Shown here: piece after piece, positions 32,975 through 41,774 of the stretch
How positions within the stretch are numbered: the stretch's first letter is position 1
Layout of the letters: each line of letters opens with the position of its first letter
NCBI GenBank assembly: GCA_036504975.1
Contig: DASXUF010000088.1
Span: forward strand, 1-64,000
Source: Candidatus Binatia bacterium
GTDB taxonomy: Bacteria > Desulfobacterota > Binatia > UBA9968
Length of the DNA stretch: 64,000 nucleotides
Direction of reading: 5' to 3'
The notes under the pieces: generated by a model
Told to the model about the DNA's origin: nothing
What the model saw: the letters and a program-made list of their open reading frames with translations, nothing else
The model's database searches: none
Made by a program: the position numbers and the translations under genes

Positions 32975-33105
32975 GGAAGCGTACTCACCACGGAGACACA
33001 GAGTTCGCATGGTTCGACAAGCTCACCACGAACGGAACTCTTCAACGCCGCGCATCCTGAGCCTTGTCGAAGGACGTGTCCTCCGCGCCTCGGCGGTGAA
33101 TAAGC
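32975..33105. repeat. CACCACGGAGACACAGAG-type and CTTCGAC/GCTCA repeats
   Basis: ACTCACCACGGAGACACAGA at the left and CTCCGCGCCTCGGCGGTGAA at the right form a fold-back also seen at 63663-63742. Between them lie two inverted CTTCGAC-family units (GGTTCGACAAGCTCACCACG; CTGAGCCTTGTCGAAGGACG). Nested repeats of two families fill this 208-base gap. Confidence 0.65.
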
Positions 33106-33139
33106 CGGGCTAGTCAGACGCAACGCGGCGAGAATTTAG

Positions 33140-33634
33140 ATGACGATTCGCGATGCGACGGAAGCCGACCTTCCTGCGATCGTCGAGATTTACAACGCGG
33201 CGATTCCAGGCCGTAAGGCCACGGCGGACACGCAGCCGGTTGCGGTCGAGAACCGGTACGCCTGGTTCTGCGAGCATCACCCCGACCGGCGCCCGCTTTG
33301 GGTTGCGGAAGAGAACGGAGCGATCGTCGGGTGGCTCAGCTTTCAATCGTTCTACGGACGGCCGGCGTATCACGCCACCGCGGAGATCAGCATCTACGTT
33401 GCCCCGAGTCGGCAGCGCGCCGGTATCGGCCGCGCGTTGCTGGCGCGGGCCGTCGAGCAAGCTCCGCGACTCGGCTTGAAGACTCTCCTCGGCTTCATCT
33501 TCGGCCACAACGAGCGAAGCCTCAAGTTGTTCGAGAGCTTCAGCTTCGAGCGCTGGGGAGTTTTGCCGCGGGTCGCCGAACTCGATGGAGTTGAGCGCGA
33601 TCTGATCATCGTCGGCCGGCGTATCGGCTCCTGA
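33140..33634 (+). CDS. GNAT family N-acetyltransferase, phosphinothricin/MddA-like, 4
   Basis: A 164-residue GNAT protein close in pattern to phosphinothricin/methionine sulfone N-acetyltransferases: TIRDATEADLPAIVEIYNAA, TAEISIYVAPSRQRAGIGRAL and LGFIFGHNERSLKLFESFSFERWGVLPRVAELDG are typical of the Pat/MddA/YncA group. Such enzymes inactivate glufosinate-like amino acids or acetylate methionine derivatives. ATG 33140. It is the best candidate for a xenobiotic-modifying enzyme in this cluster. Confidence 0.9.
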   Translation: MTIRDATEADLPAIVEIYNAAIPGRKATADTQPVAVENRYAWFCEHHPDRRPLWVAEENGAIVGWLSFQSFYGRPAYHATAEISIYVAPSRQRAGIGRALLARAVEQAPRLGLKTLLGFIFGHNERSLKLFESFSFERWGVLPRVAELDGVERDLIIVGRRIGS

Positions 33635-33697
33635 CGTTGTGACAACCAAACCGGGCGTAAGATCGTTTATACTTCACCGCCGTCGGCTGAGTGACAA

Positions 33698-34432
33698 ATG
33701 GCGCTAAAGACAATCCGCCACGCTGCTTTCTTCCTCTTCGTCTCGATCCAAGGGTGCGGCGGTGTAGTTTCTTCAGGAGGCTACCGTATCGGAGGCTGGA
33801 ATCCGGATGCTCTGCTTTGCCGGCCCGAGGGAAAGGGCCCGTTCCCGGCCATAGTTCATAACCACGGTGTCGGAGTTGACATCCAGGGCTACGAAAAAGC
33901 CGTGGCACGCGGTTACAACCTGCCCGCGATTTGCAAAGAGCTCGCGGCCGGCGGATTCGTAACATTCATTCCTATCAGGCGAGGAGGCCCGGGGCCCCTG
34001 ACACTTCCATCGCACAAAGCGCAGGTGTTACAAGCGATCGATCACGTAAAGAGTCTGCCGGATGTAGACCCGTCTCGAGTTGCGGTCGCCGGCAACTCGC
34101 GCGGCGCCCTGCTGACGCTCATGGTAGGCGTCGAACAGAAAGGAGTGAAAGCGCTCGTCGTCATGGCCCTGGCGGCGGTCGGGTCGAACCTGTCCGCGAC
34201 CTTGCCCCACGTCGCCTCGCTGGAAGCGCCCGTGCTGCTTTTGATCGAGAAAGGCGATACGGCCGAGCATCAGGAAATTTTCGACACCGTGGACCGTCTC
34301 CTGCGAGAGCACAAAAAAGAGGTGAAGAGCATCCGTTACAATCGCGGCGGCGGGCATGAACTCTTCCACGGCGCCGGCTATTACTTGGAAGACATCAAAT
34401 CGTTTCTGCGCGAAAAGCTGGATGGCCAATGA
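33698..34432 (+). CDS. Alpha/beta hydrolase (dienelactone hydrolase-like), exported
   Basis: A 244-residue hydrolase with an N-terminal hydrophobic segment ending SIQGCGG, which may be a lipoprotein signal (Cys about 20). The nucleophile elbow is VAVAGNSRGALLTL (G-x-S-x-G, Ser about 132), the acid is probably Asp in LLLIEKGDTAEH, and the His in RGGGHELFH. The phrase FPAIVHNHGVG supplies the oxyanion region. The family covers dienelactone hydrolases and other carboxylesterases. The stop overlaps the start of the next gene by 4 bases (ATGA), so the two are coupled. Confidence 0.85.
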   Translation: MALKTIRHAAFFLFVSIQGCGGVVSSGGYRIGGWNPDALLCRPEGKGPFPAIVHNHGVGVDIQGYEKAVARGYNLPAICKELAAGGFVTFIPIRRGGPGPLTLPSHKAQVLQAIDHVKSLPDVDPSRVAVAGNSRGALLTLMVGVEQKGVKALVVMALAAVGSNLSATLPHVASLEAPVLLLIEKGDTAEHQEIFDTVDRLLREHKKEVKSIRYNRGGGHELFHGAGYYLEDIKSFLREKLDGQ

Positions 34433-36213
34433 AAGACCCAATGTCACGACCGTTCCAAGTCATCGGATCTATTTTTATGGCGTTGTCGCTTGTCTGCGCT
34501 CCTCTTGAAGCACAGGAACCTCGCGTCAATGAAGCAACGAAGGCGCTTCATGATCTCTTCGCCTCCGAATGGGACTACTGGATGGAACAATATCCTACCT
34601 GGGCTTCCAGATTGGGAGATCGCCGTTGGAACGACCGCTGGGAAAACCGAAACCTCGATGCCATCGATAAACGACAGTCTCATAATATCGGAGTTCTGGC
34701 CAAGCTCAGAGCCATGGATCGTGCATCGCTTTCGTCTTTTGACCGGCTGAATTACGACCTGTTCGTTAGAGATTATGAAGAGGAAGTCGAAGGTCATAAG
34801 TATCGCTGGTATCTGATTCCCCTCAACCAACGCGGCGGAGTCCAGACCGCGGACGAGCTCGCCGACGCGCTGCGCTTCGAGACCGTCAAGGACTACGAAG
34901 ACTGGATAGCGCGGCTTCGGTCTCTGCCCACTTATATCGAGCAGACGATCGCGCTCATGCGCGAGGGCGTGAAAGCGGGGATGATTCTCCCAAAGGTTGT
35001 TCTGGAGCGGATACCGGCACAAATCGACCATCAAATTGTTGCTGACCCGAAGGCGAGCTCGTTCTACAAACCCTTCAAACGATTTTCCGCGTCGATTTCC
35101 GAAGCGGATCGCTCGCGACTCGCTCTGCCGGCGGAGAAGGCGATCCTGGATTCCGTGGTTCCCGCCTTTCGCCGGCTAAAGCAATTTTTCGTGGGGGAAT
35201 ATCTACCCGCGGCTTTGGACCCAGTGGGCGTCTGGAAACTGCCTCAAGGCGAGGCCCTGTACAGATTTGTCGCTCGCCGGCACACGACGACCAAAATGAC
35301 GCCGGAAGAGATTCATGAGATCGGCTTGAGCGAAGTGAAGCGCATCCGAGCCGAGATGCAGACGATCATCGACAAGGTCGGCACCAAAGGGTCTTTCAAA
35401 GAATTTGCGGCCTTCTTGCGCAGCGATTCCCAATTTTACTACCGGACGCCGGAAGAATTGCTCGCCGCGTACAGAGCCCTGTCGCGCCGCATCGATCCGC
35501 TGCTGGTGAAACTTTTTAAAACTCTTCCACGCATACCGTATGGAGTGGAACCGGTGCCGGCGAATATCGCTCCGGATACGACGACCGCTTACTATCGTGG
35601 GCCGGCCGCAGACGGCTCGCGCGCGGGGACGTACTTCGTCAATCTCTACAAACCGGAAACCAGGCCGAAGCACGAAATGATGGCCTTGTCGCTTCACGAA
35701 GGCGTGCCGGGACATCATTTACAAATCGCCCTGGCGATGGAGCAAGAGGCGCTTCCTAACTTCAGGCGCTATGGCGGTTACACGGCATTCGTAGAGGGAT
35801 GGGGACTGTACGCCGAATCGCTCGGCGATGCATTGGGACTGTATGACGATCCTTATTCGAAATTCGGGCAACTGACGTTTGAAATGTGGCGCGCGGTGCG
35901 TTTGGTCGTGGATACTGGAATTCATCACATGCGCTGGGATCGGCAGAAAGCGATCGACTTCTTCCTCGAAAACACGGCCCGGCCGGAGTCGGATATCGTG
36001 AACGAAGTCGACCGTTATATCTCGTGGCCGGGACAGGCGCTCGCCTATAAGATTGGCCAATTAAAAATCTCCGCCATTCGCGCGAAGGCTGAAAAGGCTC
36101 TGGGCTCGAAGTTCGATATCCGGGCCTTTCATGACGAGCTGCTCAAGGATGGCGCCCTGCCGCTGGATTTGCTCGAAGCAAAAATGGACGCTTGGATCTT
36201 GAGCCAACGGTGA
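34429..36213 (+). CDS. DUF885 family metallopeptidase-like protein, exported
   Basis: A 594-residue protein with a Sec signal peptide (about 1-28, ending LEAQEP). The DUF885 hallmark LHEGVPGHHLQ (about residues 423-433) provides zinc-binding His, and downstream EGWGLYAESLG supplies the Glu; members are probably carboxypeptidases distantly related to M3/M32. The rest is alpha-helical, length normal (550-620 aa). ATG 34429 overlaps the preceding hydrolase; ATG 34441 would shorten the leader. Paired with an exported alpha/beta hydrolase, it may break down peptides or peptide-like compounds in the periplasm. Confidence 0.88.
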   Translation: MKDPMSRPFQVIGSIFMALSLVCAPLEAQEPRVNEATKALHDLFASEWDYWMEQYPTWASRLGDRRWNDRWENRNLDAIDKRQSHNIGVLAKLRAMDRASLSSFDRLNYDLFVRDYEEEVEGHKYRWYLIPLNQRGGVQTADELADALRFETVKDYEDWIARLRSLPTYIEQTIALMREGVKAGMILPKVVLERIPAQIDHQIVADPKASSFYKPFKRFSASISEADRSRLALPAEKAILDSVVPAFRRLKQFFVGEYLPAALDPVGVWKLPQGEALYRFVARRHTTTKMTPEEIHEIGLSEVKRIRAEMQTIIDKVGTKGSFKEFAAFLRSDSQFYYRTPEELLAAYRALSRRIDPLLVKLFKTLPRIPYGVEPVPANIAPDTTTAYYRGPAADGSRAGTYFVNLYKPETRPKHEMMALSLHEGVPGHHLQIALAMEQEALPNFRRYGGYTAFVEGWGLYAESLGDALGLYDDPYSKFGQLTFEMWRAVRLVVDTGIHHMRWDRQKAIDFFLENTARPESDIVNEVDRYISWPGQALAYKIGQLKISAIRAKAEKALGSKFDIRAFHDELLKDGALPLDLLEAKMDAWILSQR

Positions 36214-36258
36214 TCTTCGGCGACTTCACTGACATCTTCGGGTTCATCGCAGCTACAG

Positions 36259-37326
36259 ATGAAAATCATCCACGACCCGGTTGAAATGCTTCAAACGAGC
36301 CTCAATACATGGGGCACTCCCTTTGTCGAATTAGATTGTTTCGGCACGGACAGCGCCGAGCGGATCGCGGAGTTGATCGACGAATTTTGTCGGACTCATT
36401 TTGGCAGCAAGATCGGCGGATACCTGTTCTATGGTTCAAGCGTCGGGAGCACCCATGGAGTCCGGCTTGAAGACGGCCGGGAGCTTGTCATCAAAGTTCG
36501 GCCGCCTGCAGAGACGAATCCGTATCTAAGTTTCGATCGCGCGCCACTGGAAAGTATTTGCCGTGTGATGAACTGGTTGGCCGATCGTGGATATCCGTGT
36601 CCAAGACCGATCGTTGGGCCGACGCCATTGGCAAAGAGCTTGGCGACCGTTGAAGAATTATTGGATCAAGGCCAGCGCGGCGACGGCTTTGATCCGGCAT
36701 GCCGCAAACTAATCGCGTCGAGGTTTGCAGAATTGATCGGACTCCTCCGGTCTTTTAACGGGAGAGTCTTTTGTTTGAAACACTTCCAAAGAGCCGAGTC
36801 TCTTTACCCGCAGCCACATAGCAAACTGTTCGATTTTAAAAACACGGCCGCAGGCGCCGAGTGGATCGATGCGTTCGCGAAACGGTCTCGTGATGCTGAA
36901 GCTCATGAAGGCGAGCCGCTTCTCGGGCACGCCGACTGGAGAGTCGAGCACCTGTGCTTTCGTGATGGCCGGATTGCCGCCACGTATGACTGGGATTCTT
37001 TGGCGTTCCGTCCAGAGACAGAGCTTGTCGGCATCTCCGCTCACGGGTTCACTGCCGATTGGACGCTCGAAGGCGTTCGGCGCATTCCTACGGCGGACGA
37101 TATTCGCGCGTATGTTGCAGACTATGAGGCGGCGCGCGGCCGCCCTTTTTCGAAGCGCGAGCGAAGCTCGCTCTTTGCTGCCTGCGTTTACGCGATCGCG
37201 TACGGCGCGCGCTGCGCGCACTCGCTTGAGCCCGATAAAACGGACTGGGAAGCAAACACCTGGCCCTACTTGCTTAGGACTGAAGGAGAAGCTCTGCTCG
37301 TTGAAGCGAATGGCATCCCATCTTAG
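36259..37326 (+). CDS. Aminoglycoside phosphotransferase-fold kinase
   Basis: A 355-residue kinase-like protein of the APH/choline kinase superfamily. The catalytic loop is LLGHADWRVEHLCF (about 225-238) and the metal-binding Asp lies in IAATYDWDSLAF, as in APH and homoserine kinase II. In the standard H-x-D-x-x-x-x-N loop the last position is Asn; here it is His (HADWRVEH). The N-lobe Lys is in ELVIKVRPP. ATG 36259. It is embedded among acetyltransferases, so it may phosphorylate a small molecule such as an aminoglycoside-like compound, but the substrate cannot be read. Confidence 0.82.
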   Translation: MKIIHDPVEMLQTSLNTWGTPFVELDCFGTDSAERIAELIDEFCRTHFGSKIGGYLFYGSSVGSTHGVRLEDGRELVIKVRPPAETNPYLSFDRAPLESICRVMNWLADRGYPCPRPIVGPTPLAKSLATVEELLDQGQRGDGFDPACRKLIASRFAELIGLLRSFNGRVFCLKHFQRAESLYPQPHSKLFDFKNTAAGAEWIDAFAKRSRDAEAHEGEPLLGHADWRVEHLCFRDGRIAATYDWDSLAFRPETELVGISAHGFTADWTLEGVRRIPTADDIRAYVADYEAARGRPFSKRERSSLFAACVYAIAYGARCAHSLEPDKTDWEANTWPYLLRTEGEALLVEANGIPS

Positions 37327-37345
37327 CCTTATAGGGGCTTTACCG

Positions 37346-37822
37346 ATGGCCGAGATTTTTGAAGCCACGACTCGCAACGATTTCCAGAGCGCGCGCGATC
37401 TCTTCGAACAATACGCTAAATCGCTCGGCTTCGACCTCGGCTTTCAGGATTTTGCGGCGGAATTGCAGAATCTACCCGGCGAGTACGCGCTGCCGAACGG
37501 CTGTATTGTGCTCGCAAGACAAAACGAGAACGTCGTCGGCTGCGTGGCGTTACGTAAGTGGGATGAAACGATCTCAGAGATGAAGCGGCTTTACTTGATA
37601 CCGGAGGCGCGAGGAAAGGGCATCGGCAGGAAGCTGGCGGAGGCGGTGATCCTTCGAGCGAAAGAGATGGGATACCGGCGCATGCGGCTGGATACCGTCT
37701 CGTCCATGGAAGCCGCAAATAATCTCTACGTTTCGTTGGGCTTTCGTCCGATCCCGGCCTATCGGTATAACCCGTTGAAGGGCGCTCAGTACTACGAGCT
37801 TTTTCTAACCGACGACCTATGA
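37346..37822 (+). CDS. GNAT family N-acetyltransferase, 5
   Basis: A 158-residue GNAT protein: EMKRLYLIPEARGKGIGRKLAEAVILRAKEMGYRRMRLDT is a classical motif A/B block, and SMEAANNLYVSLGFRPIPAYRYNPLKGAQYYEL the C-terminal signature shared with the 'GNAT family, YjgM/acetyltransferase' group. ATG 37346 is 20 bases after the kinase stop. The stop overlaps the upstream frame of the membrane protein that follows. Confidence 0.88.
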   Translation: MAEIFEATTRNDFQSARDLFEQYAKSLGFDLGFQDFAAELQNLPGEYALPNGCIVLARQNENVVGCVALRKWDETISEMKRLYLIPEARGKGIGRKLAEAVILRAKEMGYRRMRLDTVSSMEAANNLYVSLGFRPIPAYRYNPLKGAQYYELFLTDDL

Positions 37823-37893
37823 GGCGTCGCCGCAGACCGTTGACGAACGCCTCCCCGTCGGATAGTCTCACGCACTCAAATAATTTCCAGGAT

Positions 37894-39474
37894 ATGGCCA
37901 AGAAAAAAACCAAGGCTCCGCGCGCGCGCGCGAACGCGGCTGGCTCACGAGAACGTGAGACTCCTCGGACGCGGTCGGCCGCACAAGACGTTCTGATTTT
38001 CCTTTTCGTGTCGCTGGTCGTGGCGGCGTGCCTGCATCTCATTCCGGATAAATTTCCCGACCCGGACGTTTTTTATCATTTTCGCCACGCGCAAATTTAT
38101 GGCAGCTCCGGGGCCGCGGGTATTTTCGACGCGAGCTTTCCCTGGCTCCCCTATTCGGTCATCGGCAAGTTCGCGTCCGATATTTGGTACGGCTTCCACC
38201 TTCTCATCGTCCCGCTTACGTGGATAGAGGATTCCAATCTCGGGTTGAGACTCGCAGGCGTGCTCGTCACGTCGGCGTTTTTGATGACTTACTATGCGGC
38301 AGCCCTGTCGCTCAAACTCAGGCCGGCCGCTTTCTGGCCGTTTTTTTTGATCTTTTCCTCCGCCTTCTTGCTTCATCGCGTCGCCATGCTGCGCCCGCAC
38401 GTGCTTTCTTTGGCACTCGATATCTTGCTTCTTGCGCTGCTAGCCGCGGGGAACCTCCGGGGCGTATTCGCCGCGGCGCTCGCTTTGACTTTTTTGCACT
38501 TGAGCCTATTCCCTATTTCCATTCTTCTCTTCGGGGTCTTTGCCGCGACCAAAGCTTTGAGCGAGAGAAACTATCCGTGGCGCGAAGGTCTCGCGCTCTT
38601 GGCGGGCATAGCCGCCGGATGGATGTTGCGCCCCGATCCTTGGGGCGCCGCCAAGATCGCGTATATCCAAATTTTCCAGCTGACTATCGAAAAGCTCCGA
38701 GGCACGCCGCTCGATTTCGGCTCCGAGATCCTGCCCTTGAGCTTCAACGTTCGCAGCAATTATTTGCCATTCACCGTGCTTTGCCTCGGCGTCATCCTGT
38801 TTTTGTTGTGGAAAGTCTTCGTCAAACGTACGCCGCTTTCCGCCACCTCACGGACCGTCGTGTGTGCGAGCGGAGCGTTATCAGTCATCTTCTTTGTGAT
38901 GGCGCTTCTATTGGCCAGGCGCGCGTTCGATTTTGCCTCCGGGTTCGGCGTTATTTTTATCGCCCTGGTCTTTTCCGAATTTTTATACCGGAGCCGGGCG
39001 GCGCGCATCGCCCTCGCCGCGGTTTTCATCTTCATGGTTGTCTATGCCGTTCCATTGCGCAACCGCGCGCTATCGTTCGGCTGGGACCCGGATCGTTTTC
39101 GAAGCGTCGCGCAGTGGCTCGAGGCAAATTCTGCTCCGGGAGAGATCGTCTTCAATACCCGATGGGAGTACTTCCCGGAGTTATTCTTCTGGAATAAAAA
39201 GAATTATTATACGAGCGGTATGGATCCGATCTTCCAATACGCCTACGACCTGGCACTTTATGGAGAAGCGCGCGATTTGAGCCTGGGCAACGTCGGACGG
39301 CTCACGGACTATGGACAACAAGATCCGTACACGGTGATCAAGGAACATTTTAAGGCGAAGTATGTCGTTGTGCTCAAGCCCGTGGACGCTCGGCTGTACT
39401 CTTATCTTTCCCGCAACGGCAAATTTTCGTTGAAACATGAAAACCAAGTTGCGGCGGTTTTTGAGCCCGATTGA
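37894..39474 (+). CDS. Polytopic membrane protein, GT-C glycosyltransferase-like
   Basis: A 526-residue protein with a basic N-terminus (KKKTKAPRARANAAGSRERE) and at least nine membrane helices. After the first helix comes DKFPDPDVFYHFRHAQIYGSS: an acidic DPD-x-x-YH-x-RHA motif like the first extracytoplasmic loop of STT3/AglB/PglB-type GT-C enzymes. The C-terminal 100 residues are a soluble domain (EYFPELFFWNKKNYYTSGMDPIF and so on), like other GT-C or mannosyltransferase-like proteins. ATG 37894 is preferred to the upstream ATG at 37819, which overlaps the acetyltransferase. Probably transfers a sugar from a polyprenyl carrier; acceptor unknown. Confidence 0.75.
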   Translation: MAKKKTKAPRARANAAGSRERETPRTRSAAQDVLIFLFVSLVVAACLHLIPDKFPDPDVFYHFRHAQIYGSSGAAGIFDASFPWLPYSVIGKFASDIWYGFHLLIVPLTWIEDSNLGLRLAGVLVTSAFLMTYYAAALSLKLRPAAFWPFFLIFSSAFLLHRVAMLRPHVLSLALDILLLALLAAGNLRGVFAAALALTFLHLSLFPISILLFGVFAATKALSERNYPWREGLALLAGIAAGWMLRPDPWGAAKIAYIQIFQLTIEKLRGTPLDFGSEILPLSFNVRSNYLPFTVLCLGVILFLLWKVFVKRTPLSATSRTVVCASGALSVIFFVMALLLARRAFDFASGFGVIFIALVFSEFLYRSRAARIALAAVFIFMVVYAVPLRNRALSFGWDPDRFRSVAQWLEANSAPGEIVFNTRWEYFPELFFWNKKNYYTSGMDPIFQYAYDLALYGEARDLSLGNVGRLTDYGQQDPYTVIKEHFKAKYVVVLKPVDARLYSYLSRNGKFSLKHENQVAAVFEPD

Positions 39475-39485
39475 TCGATATTGGA

Positions 39486-39989
39486 ATGATGACGACACAC
39501 CTGGAATTCCGCATCCAGCCGGCAACAGCAGGCGACATCCCGGTCATCTTAAGCCTGATCAAAGGCCTCGCCGAATACGAGAAGCTCTCCCACGAAGTGG
39601 TTGCAACGGAAGAAAGCCTGCGCGAGTCGCTCTTCGGCCAGCGCCGCGTCGCAGAAGTCATACTCGGCTCCGCGGGAGCGGAAGCCGTCGGCTTCGCGGT
39701 CTTCTTCCACAACTACTCGACGTTTCTCGGCCGGCCAGGCATATACCTCGAAGACTTATTTGTATTGCCGCAGTGGCGCCGACGCGGTCTTGGCACGCAG
39801 TTGTTGCGTTACATCGCGCAGCAAGCCGTCGCGCGAGGATGCGGACGCCTCGAATGGTCGGTTCTCGATTGGAACGAGACCGCGATCGATTTTTACAAAA
39901 AACTCGGCGCGCGGGCGATGGACGAGTGGACCGTGTATCGGGTAACAGGAGATGCGTTGAAGCGGCTTGCGTCGGAGACCAAGTCGTAG
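39486..39989 (+). CDS. GNAT family N-acetyltransferase (diamine/spermidine SAT-like), 6
   Basis: A 167-residue GNAT protein with the SAT1/diamine acetyltransferase pattern: FRIQPATAGDIPVILSLIKGLAEYEKL, GIYLEDLFVLPQWRRRGLGTQLL and LEWSVLDWNETAIDFYKKLGARAMDEWTVYR. Relatives acetylate polyamines or thialysine. ATG 39486 (or 39489); a TTG at 39471 overlaps the previous stop. The next gene starts 3 bases after the stop. Confidence 0.9.
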   Translation: MMTTHLEFRIQPATAGDIPVILSLIKGLAEYEKLSHEVVATEESLRESLFGQRRVAEVILGSAGAEAVGFAVFFHNYSTFLGRPGIYLEDLFVLPQWRRRGLGTQLLRYIAQQAVARGCGRLEWSVLDWNETAIDFYKKLGARAMDEWTVYRVTGDALKRLASETKS

Positions 39990-39992
39990 CGG

Positions 39993-40580
39993 ATGACTCA
40001 GCGGGGGGCGATGCTAAACAAAACCATCCAGTTAGTTTGCTCCGATTCATGGATGATCGAGTGCCTTCGGACGGTCGAAGGGATGCGGCTCCCCGATTGG
40101 TACTTGGCGGCGGGGTTTCTGCGCAATGCCATCTGGGATTTTTTACACGAGAAGCCATCGCGCACGCCGCTGAACGACGTTGACGTGGTGTATTACGACC
40201 CGAGCGACCCACCGGGAGCGGCCGAGCCGCAAATCGAAGCTGACTTACGCGCCCGCTTCCCGGAGGTGAACTGGGAAGTCAGGAATCAAGCTCGGATGCA
40301 TACCAAGAGCGGCCACGATCCCTATCGGGACAGCGCGCACGCCGTCGCTCATTGGCCCGAGACTCCGACCTGCGTTGCGATCCGAATCGAACCGGACGGG
40401 CATTTGAAAATCGCCGCGCCCTACGGCCTGGAAGTGAATTGGTCTCTCCGAGTGACTCCCAACCCGTTGGTTCCATACCCGGCCGCATTGTACAATGAGC
40501 GCATTCGCAGCAAGCGCTGGCTGGAGCATTGGCCCAAGTTGCGGGTCGAATGGGCACGCGAGCGAGAGAGTGGACTCTAG
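39993..40580 (+). CDS. Nucleotidyltransferase-fold protein (NTP_transf_6)
   Basis: A 195-residue protein of the DUF925/NTP_transf_6 family. WYLAAGFLRNAIWDFLH and LNDVDVVYYDPSD carry the nucleotidyltransferase G-x-x-R-N and D-x-D motifs that bind Mg-NTP. The C-terminal part (TPNPLVPYPAALYNERIRSKRW) is characteristic. It starts 3 bases after the acetyltransferase gene; ATG 40011 is an alternative start. Members are found near resistance-like small enzymes in many genomes, but none has a settled activity. Confidence 0.9.
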   Translation: MTQRGAMLNKTIQLVCSDSWMIECLRTVEGMRLPDWYLAAGFLRNAIWDFLHEKPSRTPLNDVDVVYYDPSDPPGAAEPQIEADLRARFPEVNWEVRNQARMHTKSGHDPYRDSAHAVAHWPETPTCVAIRIEPDGHLKIAAPYGLEVNWSLRVTPNPLVPYPAALYNERIRSKRWLEHWPKLRVEWARERESGL

Positions 40581-40589
40581 GATGATTAC

Positions 40590-41774
40590 ATGAAGCGCTA
40601 CGCTTCGGTCACTTTTCTTTTTTTACTCCTGGTCCACCTGTCCGGCGCGCCAATCCTTTCCGCACAAACCGACCCCATCGATCGGTATATTCAGGCCGAG
40701 ATGAAGAGCCGGATGATCCCCGGCCTCGCGCTCGTCGTCATCAAGAATGGCGAGGTTGTAAAAATAAAAGGCTACGGCTTCGCCAACCTTGAGCACGACG
40801 TGCCGGCGACACCGGACACCGTCTTTGAGCTTGCCTCAGTCACCAAGCAGTTCACTGCGACCGCCATCATGGCCCTGGTCGAAGAGGGCAAAATCAAACT
40901 AGACGATCCGATCAATCGATATTTGCCCAGCTCTCCGGAAAACTGGAAAGCAATTACCGTGCGCCATCTCTTAACTCACACCGCCGGTCTCGCCGGCATG
41001 TGGGCGGGTTTCGAGGCCCTGCACCAAGATGGCGGACGAACGGATCTCACAACCGCGCAGATGTTCGAAGCGGCGACGAAAGATCCGATGAGTTTCACTC
41101 CCGGAGACCGGTGGCAATACAGCAACGTGGGTTATTTTCTGCTCGGCATGATCATAGAAAAAGCCAGCGGCCGGAGTTATCGCGATTTTTTGACGGACCG
41201 TTTCTTTGGACCATTGGCAATGACTTCAACCTCCGTTCCCGATCAATGGACGATCCTGAAGAACCGCGCTGCCGGATACACACTACGAGATGGAGAGCTC
41301 ATTAATATCAGGCGCGTTACGCAAGTCGAGCTTCCTTCTGACTACGGCATTTTCTCAACCGTAAAAGACTTGGTGAAATGGGACAACGCGCTCGCGACAG
41401 GAAAAGTCGTGAAGCCGTCGAGCTTGGAACAAACGTGGACGCCGGTGAAGTTGAACGGCGGCAGCTCGTTCCCGTATGGATTTGGTTGGTTCTTCGATGA
41501 GAGCCGCGGGCACCGGATCATCACGCACACGGGCGTTACGGGGACCGAATATACCCGCTTTCCGGATGACCAGTTGGAAAAACGGTTGCAAGAACTCAGG
41601 TCATTTACTTTCCTCGCCTGCGATGAAATCAAAGGAAGAGTCCTCGAGCGCTTCGGCGCAGCAGTCAGCCGCGCTTGCTATTACAAAATGGTCGCCGGGT
41701 CGGAAACGCGTTACTACACGTTCGCGCTGACATCCGACGATAAAGTCGCCGATTTCTGGTCGTCCACCGAATAA
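40590..41774 (+). CDS. Serine hydrolase of the beta-lactamase/PBP (class C) fold, exported
   Basis: A 394-residue exported enzyme with signal peptide 1-26 (LSAQTDP). Motif 1 is ELASVTKQFTATA (S-V-T-K, Ser about 81), motif 2 is YSNVGYFLLG (Y-S-N), and the third motif is HTGVTG (about residues 308-313), as in AmpC-like EstB and D-aminopeptidase/esterase families. Members hydrolyse esters, D-peptides or beta-lactams. ATG 40590 follows AGGATGATTAC. The stop overlaps the next gene's start (taATGA), so translation is coupled. Confidence 0.9.
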   Translation: MKRYASVTFLFLLLVHLSGAPILSAQTDPIDRYIQAEMKSRMIPGLALVVIKNGEVVKIKGYGFANLEHDVPATPDTVFELASVTKQFTATAIMALVEEGKIKLDDPINRYLPSSPENWKAITVRHLLTHTAGLAGMWAGFEALHQDGGRTDLTTAQMFEAATKDPMSFTPGDRWQYSNVGYFLLGMIIEKASGRSYRDFLTDRFFGPLAMTSTSVPDQWTILKNRAAGYTLRDGELINIRRVTQVELPSDYGIFSTVKDLVKWDNALATGKVVKPSSLEQTWTPVKLNGGSSFPYGFGWFFDESRGHRIITHTGVTGTEYTRFPDDQLEKRLQELRSFTFLACDEIKGRVLERFGAAVSRACYYKMVAGSETRYYTFALTSDDKVADFWSSTE

